Source: Sporosarcina sp.
GTDB lineage: Bacteria; Bacillota; Bacilli; Bacillales_A; Planococcaceae
Direction of reading: 5' to 3'
DNA length: 25,782 bases
Assembly: GCA_029263945.1 (NCBI GenBank)
Contig: JARIDM010000215.1
Location: 1 to 25,782 of the forward strand
Of this stretch, positions 1 through 7,203 are shown piece by piece. Every line of letters starts with the position of its first letter. Position 1 is the first letter of the stretch. Made by a program: the position numbers and the translations under genes. The notes under the pieces are model-generated. The model did not search any database and was not told the DNA's origin. It saw only the letters and a list, made by a program, of their open reading frames with translations.

Positions 1-59
1 TCACTTGTTAATTTATCAATATAAGCTGGAGCCAAGTCTTTAAATACACTATGATTCAT
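1..59 (-). CDS. Putative anti-sigma factor, N-terminal fragment (runs off the window)
   Basis: An ATG at 59 on the minus strand opens a frame reading MNHSVFKDLAPAYIDKLTS before the window ends. The DLAP-Y-D-LTS pattern resembles the start of zf-HC2-type anti-sigma factors, although the usual early cysteine is not seen. It begins only 4 bases after the stop codon of the sigma factor gene at 64-546, so the two are very likely co-transcribed and translationally linked. Known from the family: such proteins usually sit in the membrane and hold their partner ECF sigma factor inactive. Only 19 residues are visible, so the call rests mainly on position. Confidence 0.55.
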   Translation of the reverse strand, partial: MNHSVFKDLAPAYIDKLTS

Positions 60-63
60 AATC

Positions 64-546
64 TTACCCACCCTTCCTGATTTCAAGTTTTGCCCTGTAA
101 AAAGTCACTCTTGCCCAGTTTTCCGTCCTTCCAAAAACTGAACCAATTTCTTTGAACGATAAGCCACCTAAAAGTCTTAAATAAAGTATTTCTCGTTTAT
201 CCTCACTAAGTTGATGCGCCTTTTTAAAAAAGATAACTTTATCCTCGCTTTTTATATACTCATCTTCCAAGTCATAAGGCACTGTTTTTTCAATGCTTAG
301 TGAGTCCTTCAATTGCTGATTTTTATTTTTATAGTTTAATTCTTGCAACCAAACATTTTTAGCAATTGCACAAAGCCACGTTGAAAACTTGGCTTTACCG
401 TTATCGTGAAAATTATTAATGGATTTTATCGCTTGATAAAATGTTTCTTGAGTTAGCTCCTCGGCTAAATCAAGATTGTTTGTTAAAGTTAACAAATATT
501 TAAAAATGAAATCCCCATAATCTTGATATATATTTTCTGTATCCAC
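64..546 (-). CDS. ECF-type RNA polymerase sigma factor (sigma-70 family)
   Basis: This 160-residue protein has the two-part layout of an ECF sigma factor. Region 2 comes first (about residues 5-70), with AEELTQETFYQAI and a FSTWLCAIAKN segment. Region 4 is a C-terminal helix-turn-helix (about 110-155) with LSEDKREILYLRLLGGLSF, KEIGSVFGRTENWARV and TFYRAK. It should direct RNA polymerase to a small set of stress or envelope promoters. I chose the GTG at 546 because GGAGGG lies 5 bases upstream; a GTG at 552 would overlap that site. A putative anti-sigma gene follows after 4 bases. The upstream sequence holds TGTAACG (minus strand, 604-610), which resembles an ECF -35 element and could mean autoregulation, but no convincing -10 was seen. 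The specific family (SigV/SigY-like or other) cannot be decided. Confidence 0.85.
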   Translation of the reverse strand: MDTENIYQDYGDFIFKYLLTLTNNLDLAEELTQETFYQAIKSINNFHDNGKAKFSTWLCAIAKNVWLQELNYKNKNQQLKDSLSIEKTVPYDLEDEYIKSEDKVIFFKKAHQLSEDKREILYLRLLGGLSFKEIGSVFGRTENWARVTFYRAKLEIRKGG

Positions 547-621
547 TGCCACCCTCCTTCTTCCGTTTGGCCTTTCATCTATGAATCACAGAATTAATGA
601 TTTCGTTACAACAATTTTAAA

Positions 622-656
622 AGAATAAAAAAACTGCATCTCTAATGCTGATGCAG
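622..656 (-). terminator. Rho-independent terminator-like hairpin, minus strand
   Basis: On the minus strand CTGCATC (656-650) pairs with GATGCAG (640-634) across a 9-base loop and is followed by a run of seven T. It would stop transcription coming from the broken gene at 914-1440, about 260 bases upstream of it. Confidence 0.6.
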
Positions 657-716
657 ATATTCACTTATTCAATTAAATGGCCCTATCGTTGAAGATGCTT
701 TTTTTATAATACGCTC

Positions 717-834
717 CGTTGCTTGAAGTGCAGACGTCGACTCCGGGAGGATCAGCGTGAGCCTTGAGACCCTGGACAGAGCGTAGCGAAGGAAGACGCC
801 CTCCAGAAACGCGTGCGCTGGAACATAAAGCAAC
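717..834. repeat. GC-rich structured intergenic element (dispersed-repeat-like)
   Basis: A GC-rich block of about 118 bases sits in AT-rich intergenic DNA. It is bounded by an inverted repeat, GTTGCTT at 718-724 and AAGCAAC at 828-834, and has an inner pair GGAGG (746-750) with CCTCC (800-804). Phrases such as CGACTCCGGGAGGATCAGCG and AGCGTAGCGAAGGAAGACGC resemble, from memory, the dispersed structured repeats common in Bacillus and Planococcaceae genomes. No open frame with a ribosome binding site was seen in it. The rest of the 547-913 gap holds the terminator at 622-656 and nothing else I can identify. A second copy was not seen in this window, so repeat status is inference. Confidence 0.5.
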
Positions 835-913
835 AGTTAGAAATTGACCCAATTGTTAAAAAAGCGTAGCTCTCTGCTATAGCGTTTCTCCCATATAGAT
901 CACATACTTTTGG

Positions 914-1440
914 TCATTTATTTACCGTATAATGTAATTCAACAAATTGATTGAAAGTTCTAGTACCACTAAGAGAGAGGTCTAGTTGATAATTGCCAAC
1001 CTTAAATAAAGGAATTCCTTCTCGGATGATTGTTGGGGCAACTGTTAAAATCAGTTCATCGATTAAGTTTTCTTTTAAAAATGTATGTAGTATGTCGCCG
1101 CCACCAACTATCCAAATATTTTCTCCGTCTTCTTTTTTTATGTTATCAATAAAGTTAACAATGTCTTCATTTATAAATGTAACATCGTTTGTATTTTCAA
1201 ATGGCGATCTAGAAAAAACGTAACAGACTTTATTTTGATAGGGGAATTGTCCTTTTTCTTGTTCCATAATCCAATCATAAGTTCTTTTTCCGATTAAAAC
1301 TGTATCTACCGTTTCAAAAAACTCCGAATACCCATTATCACCTTCGCCGTCAACTTTAAATAACCAATCAAGAGAGTCCTTATTTGTAGCCCGTTAGCGA
1401 TATAGGCGAATTCAGTTATCATGTATACATCTTCGTTTGT
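914..1440 (-). pseudogene. Broken RibD/dihydrofolate reductase-like gene
   Basis: The intact part (914-1387 region) reads as the C-terminal four fifths of a RibD_C/DHFR-like protein of the YyaP/YwjB type: DSLDWLFKVDGEGDNGYSEF, then ETVDTVLIGKRTYDWIME, IWIVGGGDILHTFL and LIDELILTVAPTI. The frame hits a TAA just upstream of the TNKDSLDW codons. The expected preceding residues (a YIA stretch) are in another frame, with two GCT triplets 8 bases apart at 1398-1396 and 1390-1388 marking the likely frameshift. The usual N-terminal start (hydrophobic strand plus SLDG) is degraded. Family members reduce a pterin- or pyrimidine-like substrate with NADPH, but this copy is probably non-functional. A shorter product from the ATG at 1267 (117 residues) is possible but would lack the cofactor-binding start of the fold. 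Confidence 0.75.
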
Positions 1441-1590
1441 TTAGGAATTCTTTTTATCTACAAGTATGCCAAGTATCGCTCCCAACAATATATTCGTTAT
1501 TAAAATTGGATTTATTGAATCCATTGCAAATATTAAAATGAACGACAAAACACCTGCGACTAACGCGAATAAAATTGCATTATATGACAC
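1441..1590 (-). CDS. Small hypothetical membrane protein (49 aa)
   Basis: No family is recognised. The start is a GTG at 1590, set by a strong AGGAGGAG site 5 bases upstream; a longer reading to 1647 has no comparable signal. The protein has two hydrophobic helices, roughly residues 4-21 (AILFALVAGVLSFILIFA) and 26-43 (NPILITNILLGAILGILV), joined by a short DSIN turn, and ends in a charged DKKNS tail. It is therefore likely a two-pass membrane peptide. It lies directly against the broken DHFR-like gene in a region with several damaged genes, so it may be a remnant, but the well-formed ribosome binding site and uninterrupted frame favour a real gene. Confidence 0.55.
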   Translation of the reverse strand: MSYNAILFALVAGVLSFILIFAMDSINPILITNILLGAILGILVDKKNS

Positions 1591-1712
1591 GATTTCTCCT
1601 CCTAGGATGAAGTTTTTCTTTTGTATAACGGCTGGTTTGTTAAGCACTTGAAATACTTATGACTTCGCAATTCAGATTAATCGAAGCCCAGAGAAACTAC
1701 TGAAACTCAATA

Positions 1713-2358
1713 TCAGGACGCACTCATTAAAGAACCACAATATTGACATTCAATAATCGAACCTATTGCAACCTTATTATGCGCGCCGCATCCATCACAA
1801 GTAATAACTTTTAAGTGCTGCATGTTATTTTGTTGTGAAGATGTTTCGGTGGCGTCTTCTTTTAAAAATACAAGTTGACTCGTACTGAAGTCAATATAAG
1901 CTTCATCAAAGAACCCTTTTTTAATCATCTCCTGAATATCCTTCGTTGCTTGCGCTGCTGAAACTGGAATTGCAGAAGCGATCGCTTCAATTAATCGCAA
2001 ACGATGATTCACAATTAAATTAATGTACTGCTTATATTTAACAGCTTTATTCGATGATTTCCTACCCATAACGATAAGTACAATTCCAGCAATAACCGTA
2101 AATAGAATTCCCAAGAATCCATCAAAAGTACGCTCATCTATAAGATGTAGACGAACCAAGCATGCCTAAAACAAGCACAACCCATCCCCATACAACCATT
2201 TTTCGACCCGCTGTTAATGAAGCCCGTTTATCCACACTCAACTTGCGGACTAAGAAAAAAATACCTACTGGCCAAAAAAGGATTAATAAAAAGATCACAA
2301 GCCCCCAAGAATGGGATTTCTTTTTCAACTTTTCATTTCCATAATTTTTTTCACTCAC
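1713..2358 (-). pseudogene. Membrane / zinc-ribbon protein gene split by a frameshift
   Basis: Two overlapping minus-strand frames look like one gene. The first (2358 to 2134) starts with GTG behind a GGGGGG site and encodes a soluble start, a hydrophobic helix (LVIFLLILFWPVGIFFLVRK), a basic VDKRASL loop and a second helix (WGWVVLVLGML), then leaves the frame. The second (about 2160 to 1713) picks up with FDGFLGILFTVIAGIVLIVM (third helix) and a soluble helical part, and ends in a Cys-x2-Cys ... Cys-x2-Cys zinc ribbon (CDGCGAHNK ... CQYCG). It has no ribosome binding site of its own. The shift lies between about 2134 and 2165. Function is unknown; the zinc ribbon and membrane anchor are all that can be said. 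A sequencing error would restore a protein of roughly 215 residues. Confidence 0.7.
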
Positions 2359-2424
2359 GGTGCTATTCCCCCCAATAAAGACGTGATACTATCGATGTTT
2401 ATCGCACCAGTTATTTTTCAAAGA

Positions 2425-2814
2425 TCAAACTTCTTGCACAACCGTCCCTGCATATTCATCATGTGGGAAAATACTTCCCGCGTTCTGTTCAAATTCTTTT
2501 CGTTCACTTAAATACTTCACTGTACTCCATGTGTCACGGTATACCATTCGTTTTAATAACTGGTCGTTAGTCAATGGCCCTTTATTTTCATTTTCTAATA
2601 TAAGTCCCAACTTTTTATACCCAATCGTCTGCCCACTTTTGCGCAATTGGGCACCTTCAAGCGCATACATGACGACGACTGGGGTAACAAGTGAATGGAA
2701 AGCTTCACTCTTTATTTTCTTTCGCAAAAAATATTCAGCCACGCCTGTAACTGCTGTTGATACGGCTAGGTCGATCATAAATGCTTTCATGCGTTTCTTT
2801 GTTATCGTGTTCAT
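2425..2814 (-). CDS. RDD family membrane-associated protein
   Basis: This 129-residue protein carries RDD-family marks: KRMKAFMIDLAVSTAV near the start (an Arg and Asp in the first hydrophobic segment), RKSGQTIGYKKLGL in the middle, and QLLKRMVYRDTW after it. There are about two weak membrane segments (residues 10-25 and 40-55). I start it at the ATG at 2814, because AGGAG lies 7 bases upstream; the longer reading from a TTG at 2835 would run through that site. The family's function is uncertain, with some members linked to ion transport. The C-terminal 40 residues are polar and not family-typical. No clear terminator follows it. Confidence 0.7.
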   Translation of the reverse strand: MNTITKKRMKAFMIDLAVSTAVTGVAEYFLRKKIKSEAFHSLVTPVVVMYALEGAQLRKSGQTIGYKKLGLILENENKGPLTNDQLLKRMVYRDTWSTVKYLSERKEFEQNAGSIFPHDEYAGTVVQEV

Positions 2815-2887
2815 GTCATCACTCCTATTTTTCAAAATGTCTATATTTTCACTAGTTTAACATATTAAATTGAAATACTTAACTAGT

Positions 2888-2926
2888 AAACAGAAAGAAA
2901 GGCTGCAAGTAATCTGCGGCCTTTCT
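2888..2926 (-). terminator. Terminator of the thioesterase gene
   Basis: AGAAAGGC (2896-2903) pairs with GCCTTTCT (2919-2926), extended inward through a wobble pair and TGC/GCA to a stem of about 12 bases. On the minus strand the stem is followed by the T-rich tail TTCTGTTTAC. It lies 17 bases after the thioesterase stop codon. Confidence 0.65.
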
Positions 2927-2942
2927 CTCTAATGAGTTTCAT

Positions 2943-3398
2943 TTAGTTCTTTGTTTTTTTATAAAACAATTCTTTTTCTTCTTCTGTCCATGCTACACCA
3001 GAACCTGTTTTCTTCGATATTTGAACCATAGCACCACGTCCCGTAAACACGAGTTCACCCTTCGCGTTTTTAGCCATATAATGTAAGTCCACAGAGCTGT
3101 TCCCAATTGAATCTGCTTTCACATAGACATCGATTGTCTCGTCAAAAAACACTTGCCTTATATAATCACATTGTAAGTCTGCAACTACAGGAATTCTTTC
3201 TCCATTTGGATTTAACCAATCATTCATCAAACCTAAACTTTTTAAATAATTAATACGCGCTTGTTCAAAATACGCAAATGTCACTGTATTATTCAAATGA
3301 CCAAACATATCCGTCTCAGAAAAACGAACTTGAATTGGAAATGAATAACTAAATTCTTTCTCCCATACTGCAAAGTCTTTAATATATGTCTGCTTCAT
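2943..3398 (-). CDS. Acyl-CoA thioesterase, hotdog fold (4HBT / YbgC-FadM-like)
   Basis: The 151-residue protein is a single hotdog domain. The active-site motif is FSETDMFGHLNNTVTFAYFEQAR (about residues 26-48), in which the Asp at about residue 30 and the HLNN segment match the YbgC-type catalytic region; later strands read VDLHYMAKNAKGELVFTGRG. Such enzymes hydrolyse acyl-CoA to free acid and CoA in the cytoplasm. The ATG at 3398 follows GGGGGG at 8 bases. A 34-base palindrome resembling a FadR operator lies 18 bases upstream (3416-3449) and overlaps a TATAAT, so the gene is probably repressed when long-chain acyl-CoA is scarce. The operator supports a role in fatty acid turnover, but the real substrate is unknown. 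Confidence 0.85.
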   Translation of the reverse strand: MKQTYIKDFAVWEKEFSYSFPIQVRFSETDMFGHLNNTVTFAYFEQARINYLKSLGLMNDWLNPNGERIPVVADLQCDYIRQVFFDETIDVYVKADSIGNSSVDLHYMAKNAKGELVFTGRGAMVQISKKTGSGVAWTEEEKELFYKKTKN

Positions 3399-3415
3399 CT
3401 TTCATACCCCCCATT

Positions 3416-3449
3416 ATAATAAATGAATGACAATTCATTCTTTTATTAT
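3416..3449 (-). promoter_or_regulatory. FadR-like operator over the thioesterase promoter
   Basis: ATAATAAATGAATG (3416-3429) and CATTCTTTTATTAT (3436-3449) form an inverted repeat matching at 13 of 14 positions. The core TGAATGACAATTCATTCT (3424-3441) differs at two places from the B. subtilis FadR consensus TGAATGAMTANTCATTCA as I recall it. A minus-strand TATAAT (3418-3413) touches its edge, which fits repression. The -35 is not clear. Whether this genome encodes FadR cannot be seen here. Confidence 0.65.
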
Positions 3450-3530
3450 AGCAAAGATATCTGAATATAAGAAGTCCTACATAAAATCTTAATTTGCAAT
3501 TTGGTTTTCAACTATAAATTTAGCGTGCTT

Positions 3531-3597
3531 CAACGACTCGAGGGAGTGTCTCGCTGTTGTAATGGCGTCCAATATAACAGCATTATGAAATTGAATT
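3531..3597. repeat. Half copy of a small palindromic intergenic repeat
   Basis: This segment starts CAACGACTC (3531-3539), has TGTTGTAATGG (3555-3565) and ends CATTATGAAATTGAATT (3581-3597). It aligns with the reverse complement of the right-hand part of the full copy at 15009-15095 over about 60 bases with small gaps. The opposite terminus is not recognisable. It runs into the stop codon of the lytH-like gene. Confidence 0.6.
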
Positions 3598-4582
3598 AGT
3601 TTTGCCCACTCTTTTCCTGTTGTTCCCATTGTCGTAAATAAGGATAGGGATCAAATGCCCACTCTGTACGTCCATTGTATTTATACATACCGTAGTGTAA
3701 ATGGGGTGGAAACTTCCCAGAAGTACCTTCTTTTCCGTATCCAGAACTGCCTACGTAGCCAATAATTTCACCTGGCTTAACAAGATCACCCTCTGTATAA
3801 TCTTTGTTAAATCCAGATAAGTGCGCATAATAATGATAGGTATTATGCATGTCGCGAATCCCTACACGCCATCCACCGTAATCATTCCAACCCATAACTT
3901 CAATTACCCCGTAAGATGTAGATTTTACTGGAACACCATAACTGGCAAACAGATCTGTTCCCTCGTGAATTCTTCGTCCACCCCAACCCCTACTCATTCC
4001 CCAGGTGCCGCGGTAGCTATAATTCTGATGAACTGGAAGTGGAAATGCCCGTTCATCTAGCGTGATGGTTTGTATTTGTGCGTAAATTTCAGCAATCGTT
4101 TTGATTTGGTTAACCGTTTCTTCCTTTCCGTAGTATTGTAATAACGTTTTTTGTAAGCTTTTTTCACTAAATGTATGTGTTTCTAAATAAGCAGCCATCG
4201 TCGCGATTACGTCTTCAGGATCACTTGGATTTGCAATGCCATCCCCATTACCGTCAATGCCTTGTCCGCCAAAATAAGCGATGGTTAAAGGTAATTGATC
4301 ATCTGATTCTGGATTCATTTCACCCACCCAGAAATCCTCTTTTATATGAATGGCAATGGCCCCTTTTTTAGCAGGTAGATCTGAACGTACTTGTTGTATA
4401 TTCCGTTCATATTGATCAATTGCAGCTAAATAAAACCAAGGTACATCAAGGCTTGCATATTTAATATAATAATCCATTCGTTCTGATACTAATGCTTCTT
4501 GTGTTTGTGCTTCTTCAGTTGAAACAGTCATAATGGGTGCACAAAGCACGGTGAGTATGAAGGATTGTAATAGGGTTAGCAA
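3596..4582 (-). CDS. lytH: LytH-like spore L-Ala-D-Glu peptidase, M23 family
   Basis: The 328-residue protein begins with a signal-like hydrophobic segment (residues 1-20) and a helical domain with WFYLAAIDQYERN (49-61). A DGNGDG motif (110-115) that looks like a calcium-binding loop follows, then a C-terminal M23 metallopeptidase domain (about 180-315). Zinc and catalytic residues are visible: H206 and D210 in HEGTD, H254 in YYAHL, and H294/H296 in PPHLHYG. Length and the motif string NYSYRGTWG ... GGRRIHEGTD ... FPPHLHYGMYK match B. subtilis LytH, which trims peptide side chains of spore cortex peptidoglycan during late sporulation. The start is a TTG at 4582 behind AAAGGAGG. I could not identify a clear sigma-K promoter. 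A general M23 wall hydrolase is the alternative. Confidence 0.85.
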   Translation of the reverse strand: MLTLLQSFILTVLCAPIMTVSTEEAQTQEALVSERMDYYIKYASLDVPWFYLAAIDQYERNIQQVRSDLPAKKGAIAIHIKEDFWVGEMNPESDDQLPLTIAYFGGQGIDGNGDGIANPSDPEDVIATMAAYLETHTFSEKSLQKTLLQYYGKEETVNQIKTIAEIYAQIQTITLDERAFPLPVHQNYSYRGTWGMSRGWGGRRIHEGTDLFASYGVPVKSTSYGVIEVMGWNDYGGWRVGIRDMHNTYHYYAHLSGFNKDYTEGDLVKPGEIIGYVGSSGYGKEGTSGKFPPHLHYGMYKYNGRTEWAFDPYPYLRQWEQQEKSGQN

Positions 4583-4643
4583 AATAAAACCTCCTTTTCC
4601 AGTCGCTACATAGTTTAGCCAATTGTTGTGTTTTTATGAATAC

Positions 4644-4686
4644 AAAAATCGTCAAGTCTGTTTTACAAAGACTTGACGATTTTTTT
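4644..4686. terminator. Terminator, probably of yqkE; can work in both directions
   Basis: AAAAATCGTCAAGTCT (4644-4659) pairs with AGACTTGACGATTTTT (4669-4684), a 16-base stem with a 9-base loop. T-tracts occur on both strands. It follows the yqkE-like gene on the minus strand and separates it from lytH. Confidence 0.85.
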
Positions 4687-4697
4687 AAGGTGGGCTA

Positions 4698-4937
4698 TTA
4701 TGTTGTACCCTTCTTTTCATATTCATTTAATAATTCTTCAAAGCTTTTATTGGCTTCTCGTTCTTTACGCTCTTCACGCCGTTTCGCTTGAAGTTTTTCT
4801 TCGTTTTCTTGTTCCACTTTTTTCAGTTCCTTTTTTGCCGCTTGGAGTTTGTCAAGAACATCACTGTCCAGTCCATCAGCGACTGTGATTGCAGACGTTT
4901 CTTTTTTAGGCGCTTGCGTCTTCTTTCTTTTAGCCAT
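4698..4937 (-). CDS. yqkE: YqkE-like small charged protein (DUF3886)
   Basis: The 79-residue protein is highly charged and mostly helical. It has a basic start (AKRKKTQAPKK), a predicted coiled coil (about 30-65; LDKLQAAKKELKKVEQENEE, then RREERKEREANK) and the signature end KSFEELLNEYEKKG. That REERKEREANKSFEELLNE block matches B. subtilis YqkE. No function is established. In B. subtilis it sits next to yqkD; here a yqkD-like gene lies about 2.3 kb away, separated by the thiolase and HMG-CoA lyase genes. A strong terminator follows at 4644-4686. Confidence 0.8.
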   Translation of the reverse strand: MAKRKKTQAPKKETSAITVADGLDSDVLDKLQAAKKELKKVEQENEEKLQAKRREERKEREANKSFEELLNEYEKKGTT

Positions 4938-5010
4938 TAAAATCCACCTTTACACTAAATTCTTATTCATAGCATTTAATTCGATTTAAAAGTTAAGCAT
5001 GCTCACGTCA

Positions 5011-6195
5011 TCAAGGACGTGTCACGATTGTAGCAACACCTTGACCTCCACCAATACAAAGGGTCGCGAGCCCAGATTTTGCATCTCTGCGCTTCATTTC
5101 ATGTAGTAGGGTAACTAAAATCCTTGCACCACTTGCGCCAATTGGATGTCCGAGTGCAATTGCGCCGCCATTAACGTTAAGTCTTTCTTGATTAAAGCTC
5201 AACTCTCGATCTACAGCAATCGACTGAGCGGCAAACGCTTCATTTGCTTCAATAAGGTCTAAATCAGCGAGCTTTAAATTCGCCCGTTCTAAGACGTTTC
5301 TGACCGCCTGTACAGGCCCAATACCCATCACAGCTGGATCTACCCCCGCGTTGGCATTTGCCGCAATGGTGGCCAGGGGCGTCAGCCCAAGCTCATCTGC
5401 TTTACATTTGGACATGATGACAAATGCTGCCGCACCGTCATTAATGCCTGATGCATTTCCAGCAGTTACACGTCCATCACGCTTAAATGCAGGACGTAGT
5501 GTGCCTAGTTTCTCTGCTGTTGAACTTGCACGGACATACTCATCTGTGTCAAAAATGATTGGATTCCCTTTTCTTTGTGGTACCTCAACTGAAACAATTT
5601 CTTCTTTGAATTTACCTGTCTCAATTGCGGCCGCGGCTTTTTGTTGAGAAGCAGCTGCAAGTTCATCTTGTTCTTCCCTTGAAATGTCGTAACGATCACA
5701 TAGATTTTCTGCGGTTTGTCCCATATGATAATCATTAAACGCACACCATAATCCATCTGAAACCATACTATCGACGATATTTTTATCGCCCATTTTGAAA
5801 CCTTCTCGTGCATCTTTAAGTAAATACGGCGCTTGACTCATATTTTCCATACCACCAGCCACAATAATTTCAGCATCTCCCGCAACAATTGCTTGACGGG
5901 CGAGATGAACGGCTTTTAATCCTGAACCACATACTTTATTAATCGTAAGTGCTGGAACTGTTTCAGGTAATCCTGCTTTTATGGCTGCCTGTCTTGCTGT
6001 ATTTTGTCCCAGACCTGCTTGCAACACATTTCCCATAATCACTTCATCCACAGCCGCTTCTACAACGCCTGCTCTTTTTAATGCATCTTGAATGACGATC
6101 GCCCCTAAGTCAACAGCGGAAACGTCTTTTAATGACCCCATAAACGAACCCATTGCTGTTCTTACTGCACTAACGATGACAACTTCATTTGACAT
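5011..6195 (-). CDS. Acetyl-CoA C-acetyltransferase (thiolase)
   Basis: This is a full-length 394-residue thiolase. Three catalytic residues are visible: Cys89 in the N-terminal active site (NKVCGSGLKAVHLAR), His350 in GGAIALGHPIGASGAR, and Cys380 in CIGGGQG. It condenses or cleaves acetoacetyl-CoA and acetyl-CoA in the cytoplasm. I start it at the ATG at 6195, 7 bases from GGGGGA; an ATG two codons earlier (6201) is too close to that site. It is transcribed away from an HMG-CoA lyase gene (6285), so together they could make or consume acetoacetate: HMG-CoA to acetoacetate plus acetyl-CoA, with the thiolase handling acetoacetyl-CoA. A CoA-transferase linking the two is not in the window. A weak hairpin (5004-5021) overlaps the stop codon. 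Confidence 0.93.
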   Translation of the reverse strand: MSNEVVIVSAVRTAMGSFMGSLKDVSAVDLGAIVIQDALKRAGVVEAAVDEVIMGNVLQAGLGQNTARQAAIKAGLPETVPALTINKVCGSGLKAVHLARQAIVAGDAEIIVAGGMENMSQAPYLLKDAREGFKMGDKNIVDSMVSDGLWCAFNDYHMGQTAENLCDRYDISREEQDELAAASQQKAAAAIETGKFKEEIVSVEVPQRKGNPIIFDTDEYVRASSTAEKLGTLRPAFKRDGRVTAGNASGINDGAAAFVIMSKCKADELGLTPLATIAANANAGVDPAVMGIGPVQAVRNVLERANLKLADLDLIEANEAFAAQSIAVDRELSFNQERLNVNGGAIALGHPIGASGARILVTLLHEMKRRDAKSGLATLCIGGGQGVATIVTRP

Positions 6196-6232
6196 TTTCA
6201 TTTCCCCCTTGTTATTCCCTGTTCAGATTCAT

Positions 6233-6262
6233 TTGCTTAAACAGGCACCCCTTCATTATAAT
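6233..6262 (+). promoter_or_regulatory. Sigma-A-type promoter for the HMG-CoA lyase gene
   Basis: TTGCTT (6233-6238) and TATAAT (6257-6262) are separated by 18 bases, 22 bases before the start codon. The ATTATAAT core also reads as a -10 on the minus strand (6260-6255), so thiolase transcription may start in the same spot, although no good minus-strand -35 is visible. Confidence 0.55.
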
Positions 6263-6284
6263 TAAATGTACTGGAGGGGATGAT

Positions 6285-7187
6285 ATGTTCATTTTACCAA
6301 ATAATGTGACAATAATCGAGGTCGGCCCAAGGGATGGTCTACAAAACGAAGAGAATCAAGTAACGACAAGGGATAAATTAACTTTTATTAGTGCGCTTCA
6401 AAAAGCGGGGATTACTGAAATAGAAGTAACTTCATTCGTTTCTCCTAAATGGGTACCACAAATGGCTGATGCGAAAGAAATTATGCAAAAAGTCGAAAAA
6501 ACAGGTCGGCAATTTGTCCTCGCACCAAACGCAGTGGGTGCTGATTTGGCAATAGAAGCCGGCGCAAAAAGCGTTGCCGTTTTTGTTGGGGTAAGCAATT
6601 CCTTCAATAAGCATAATATTAATCGGACGACAAATGAAAGTCTGCAGTTAGTAGAACCTGTAATTGCTAAATTAAAAGCACAGAACATTTTTGTGCGTGC
6701 TTGTATTTCAACTGCTTTTTATTGCCCTTATGAAGGTCAAATGGACCAATATGCTGTGCTTGAATTATGTAATCGTTTTGTCAAGTTAGGGGTGGACGAA
6801 CTAAGTGTTGCAGATACAATTGGAAGAGCAAATCCATTAGAGTGCTACAGTTTATTTAAAAAGCTTCGCGAGCGCTTTCCAGATGTTTTGTTAACTGCAC
6901 ATTTCCATGACACTCGAAAAATGGCCATGGCGAATATTTACGCCGCACTTCAAGCAGGGATCACGCGCTTTGACACCTCAGCCGGCGGACTCGGGGGATG
7001 TCCGTTTGCACCAGGTGCTACTGGAAATGTTGCAACGGAAGATGTTGTCCAAATGTTTGACGTGATGGGCATACAAACGGGTATTGATGTGAAGCAGGTT
7101 TGTGAAGCAGTATCGACCATTGCACCTCATCTATCGAGATCCATTGAAACGGGTATGTATAAATTATATGAAAATGAACAGCTTTAA
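6285..7187 (+). CDS. Hydroxymethylglutaryl-CoA lyase
   Basis: This 300-residue TIM-barrel enzyme of the HMGL-like family splits HMG-CoA into acetoacetate and acetyl-CoA, the last step of leucine breakdown. The visible marks are EVGPRDGLQNE (12-22, with metal-binding Asp17), the metal-binding His206 and His208 in TAHFHDTRKMAM, and the family signature SAGGLGGCPFAPGATGN (232-248) containing Cys239. The start at 6285 follows GGAGGGG. It resembles B. subtilis YngG, but here it lies outside any leucine operon and opposite a thiolase gene. A YqkD-like hydrolase follows after 16 bases and is probably co-transcribed. Related lyases for other 3-hydroxy-3-methyl acids cannot be excluded. Confidence 0.93.
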   Translation: MFILPNNVTIIEVGPRDGLQNEENQVTTRDKLTFISALQKAGITEIEVTSFVSPKWVPQMADAKEIMQKVEKTGRQFVLAPNAVGADLAIEAGAKSVAVFVGVSNSFNKHNINRTTNESLQLVEPVIAKLKAQNIFVRACISTAFYCPYEGQMDQYAVLELCNRFVKLGVDELSVADTIGRANPLECYSLFKKLRERFPDVLLTAHFHDTRKMAMANIYAALQAGITRFDTSAGGLGGCPFAPGATGNVATEDVVQMFDVMGIQTGIDVKQVCEAVSTIAPHLSRSIETGMYKLYENEQL

Positions 7188-7203
7188 ACTGGAGGTGTCT
7201 ATT

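Noticed and set aside
3704..4250. DGNGDG loop in the LytH-like protein as a dockerin or EF-hand adhesion domain
   Set aside because: A single short acidic loop inside the LytH N-terminal domain; the same motif occurs in B. subtilis LytH as I recall it.
4171..4371. Plus-strand frame opposite lytH
   Set aside because: Antisense shadow of the conserved lytH coding sequence.
5351..5647. 98-codon frame opposite the thiolase gene
   Set aside because: It is the antisense shadow of a strongly conserved coding region, without its own start signal.
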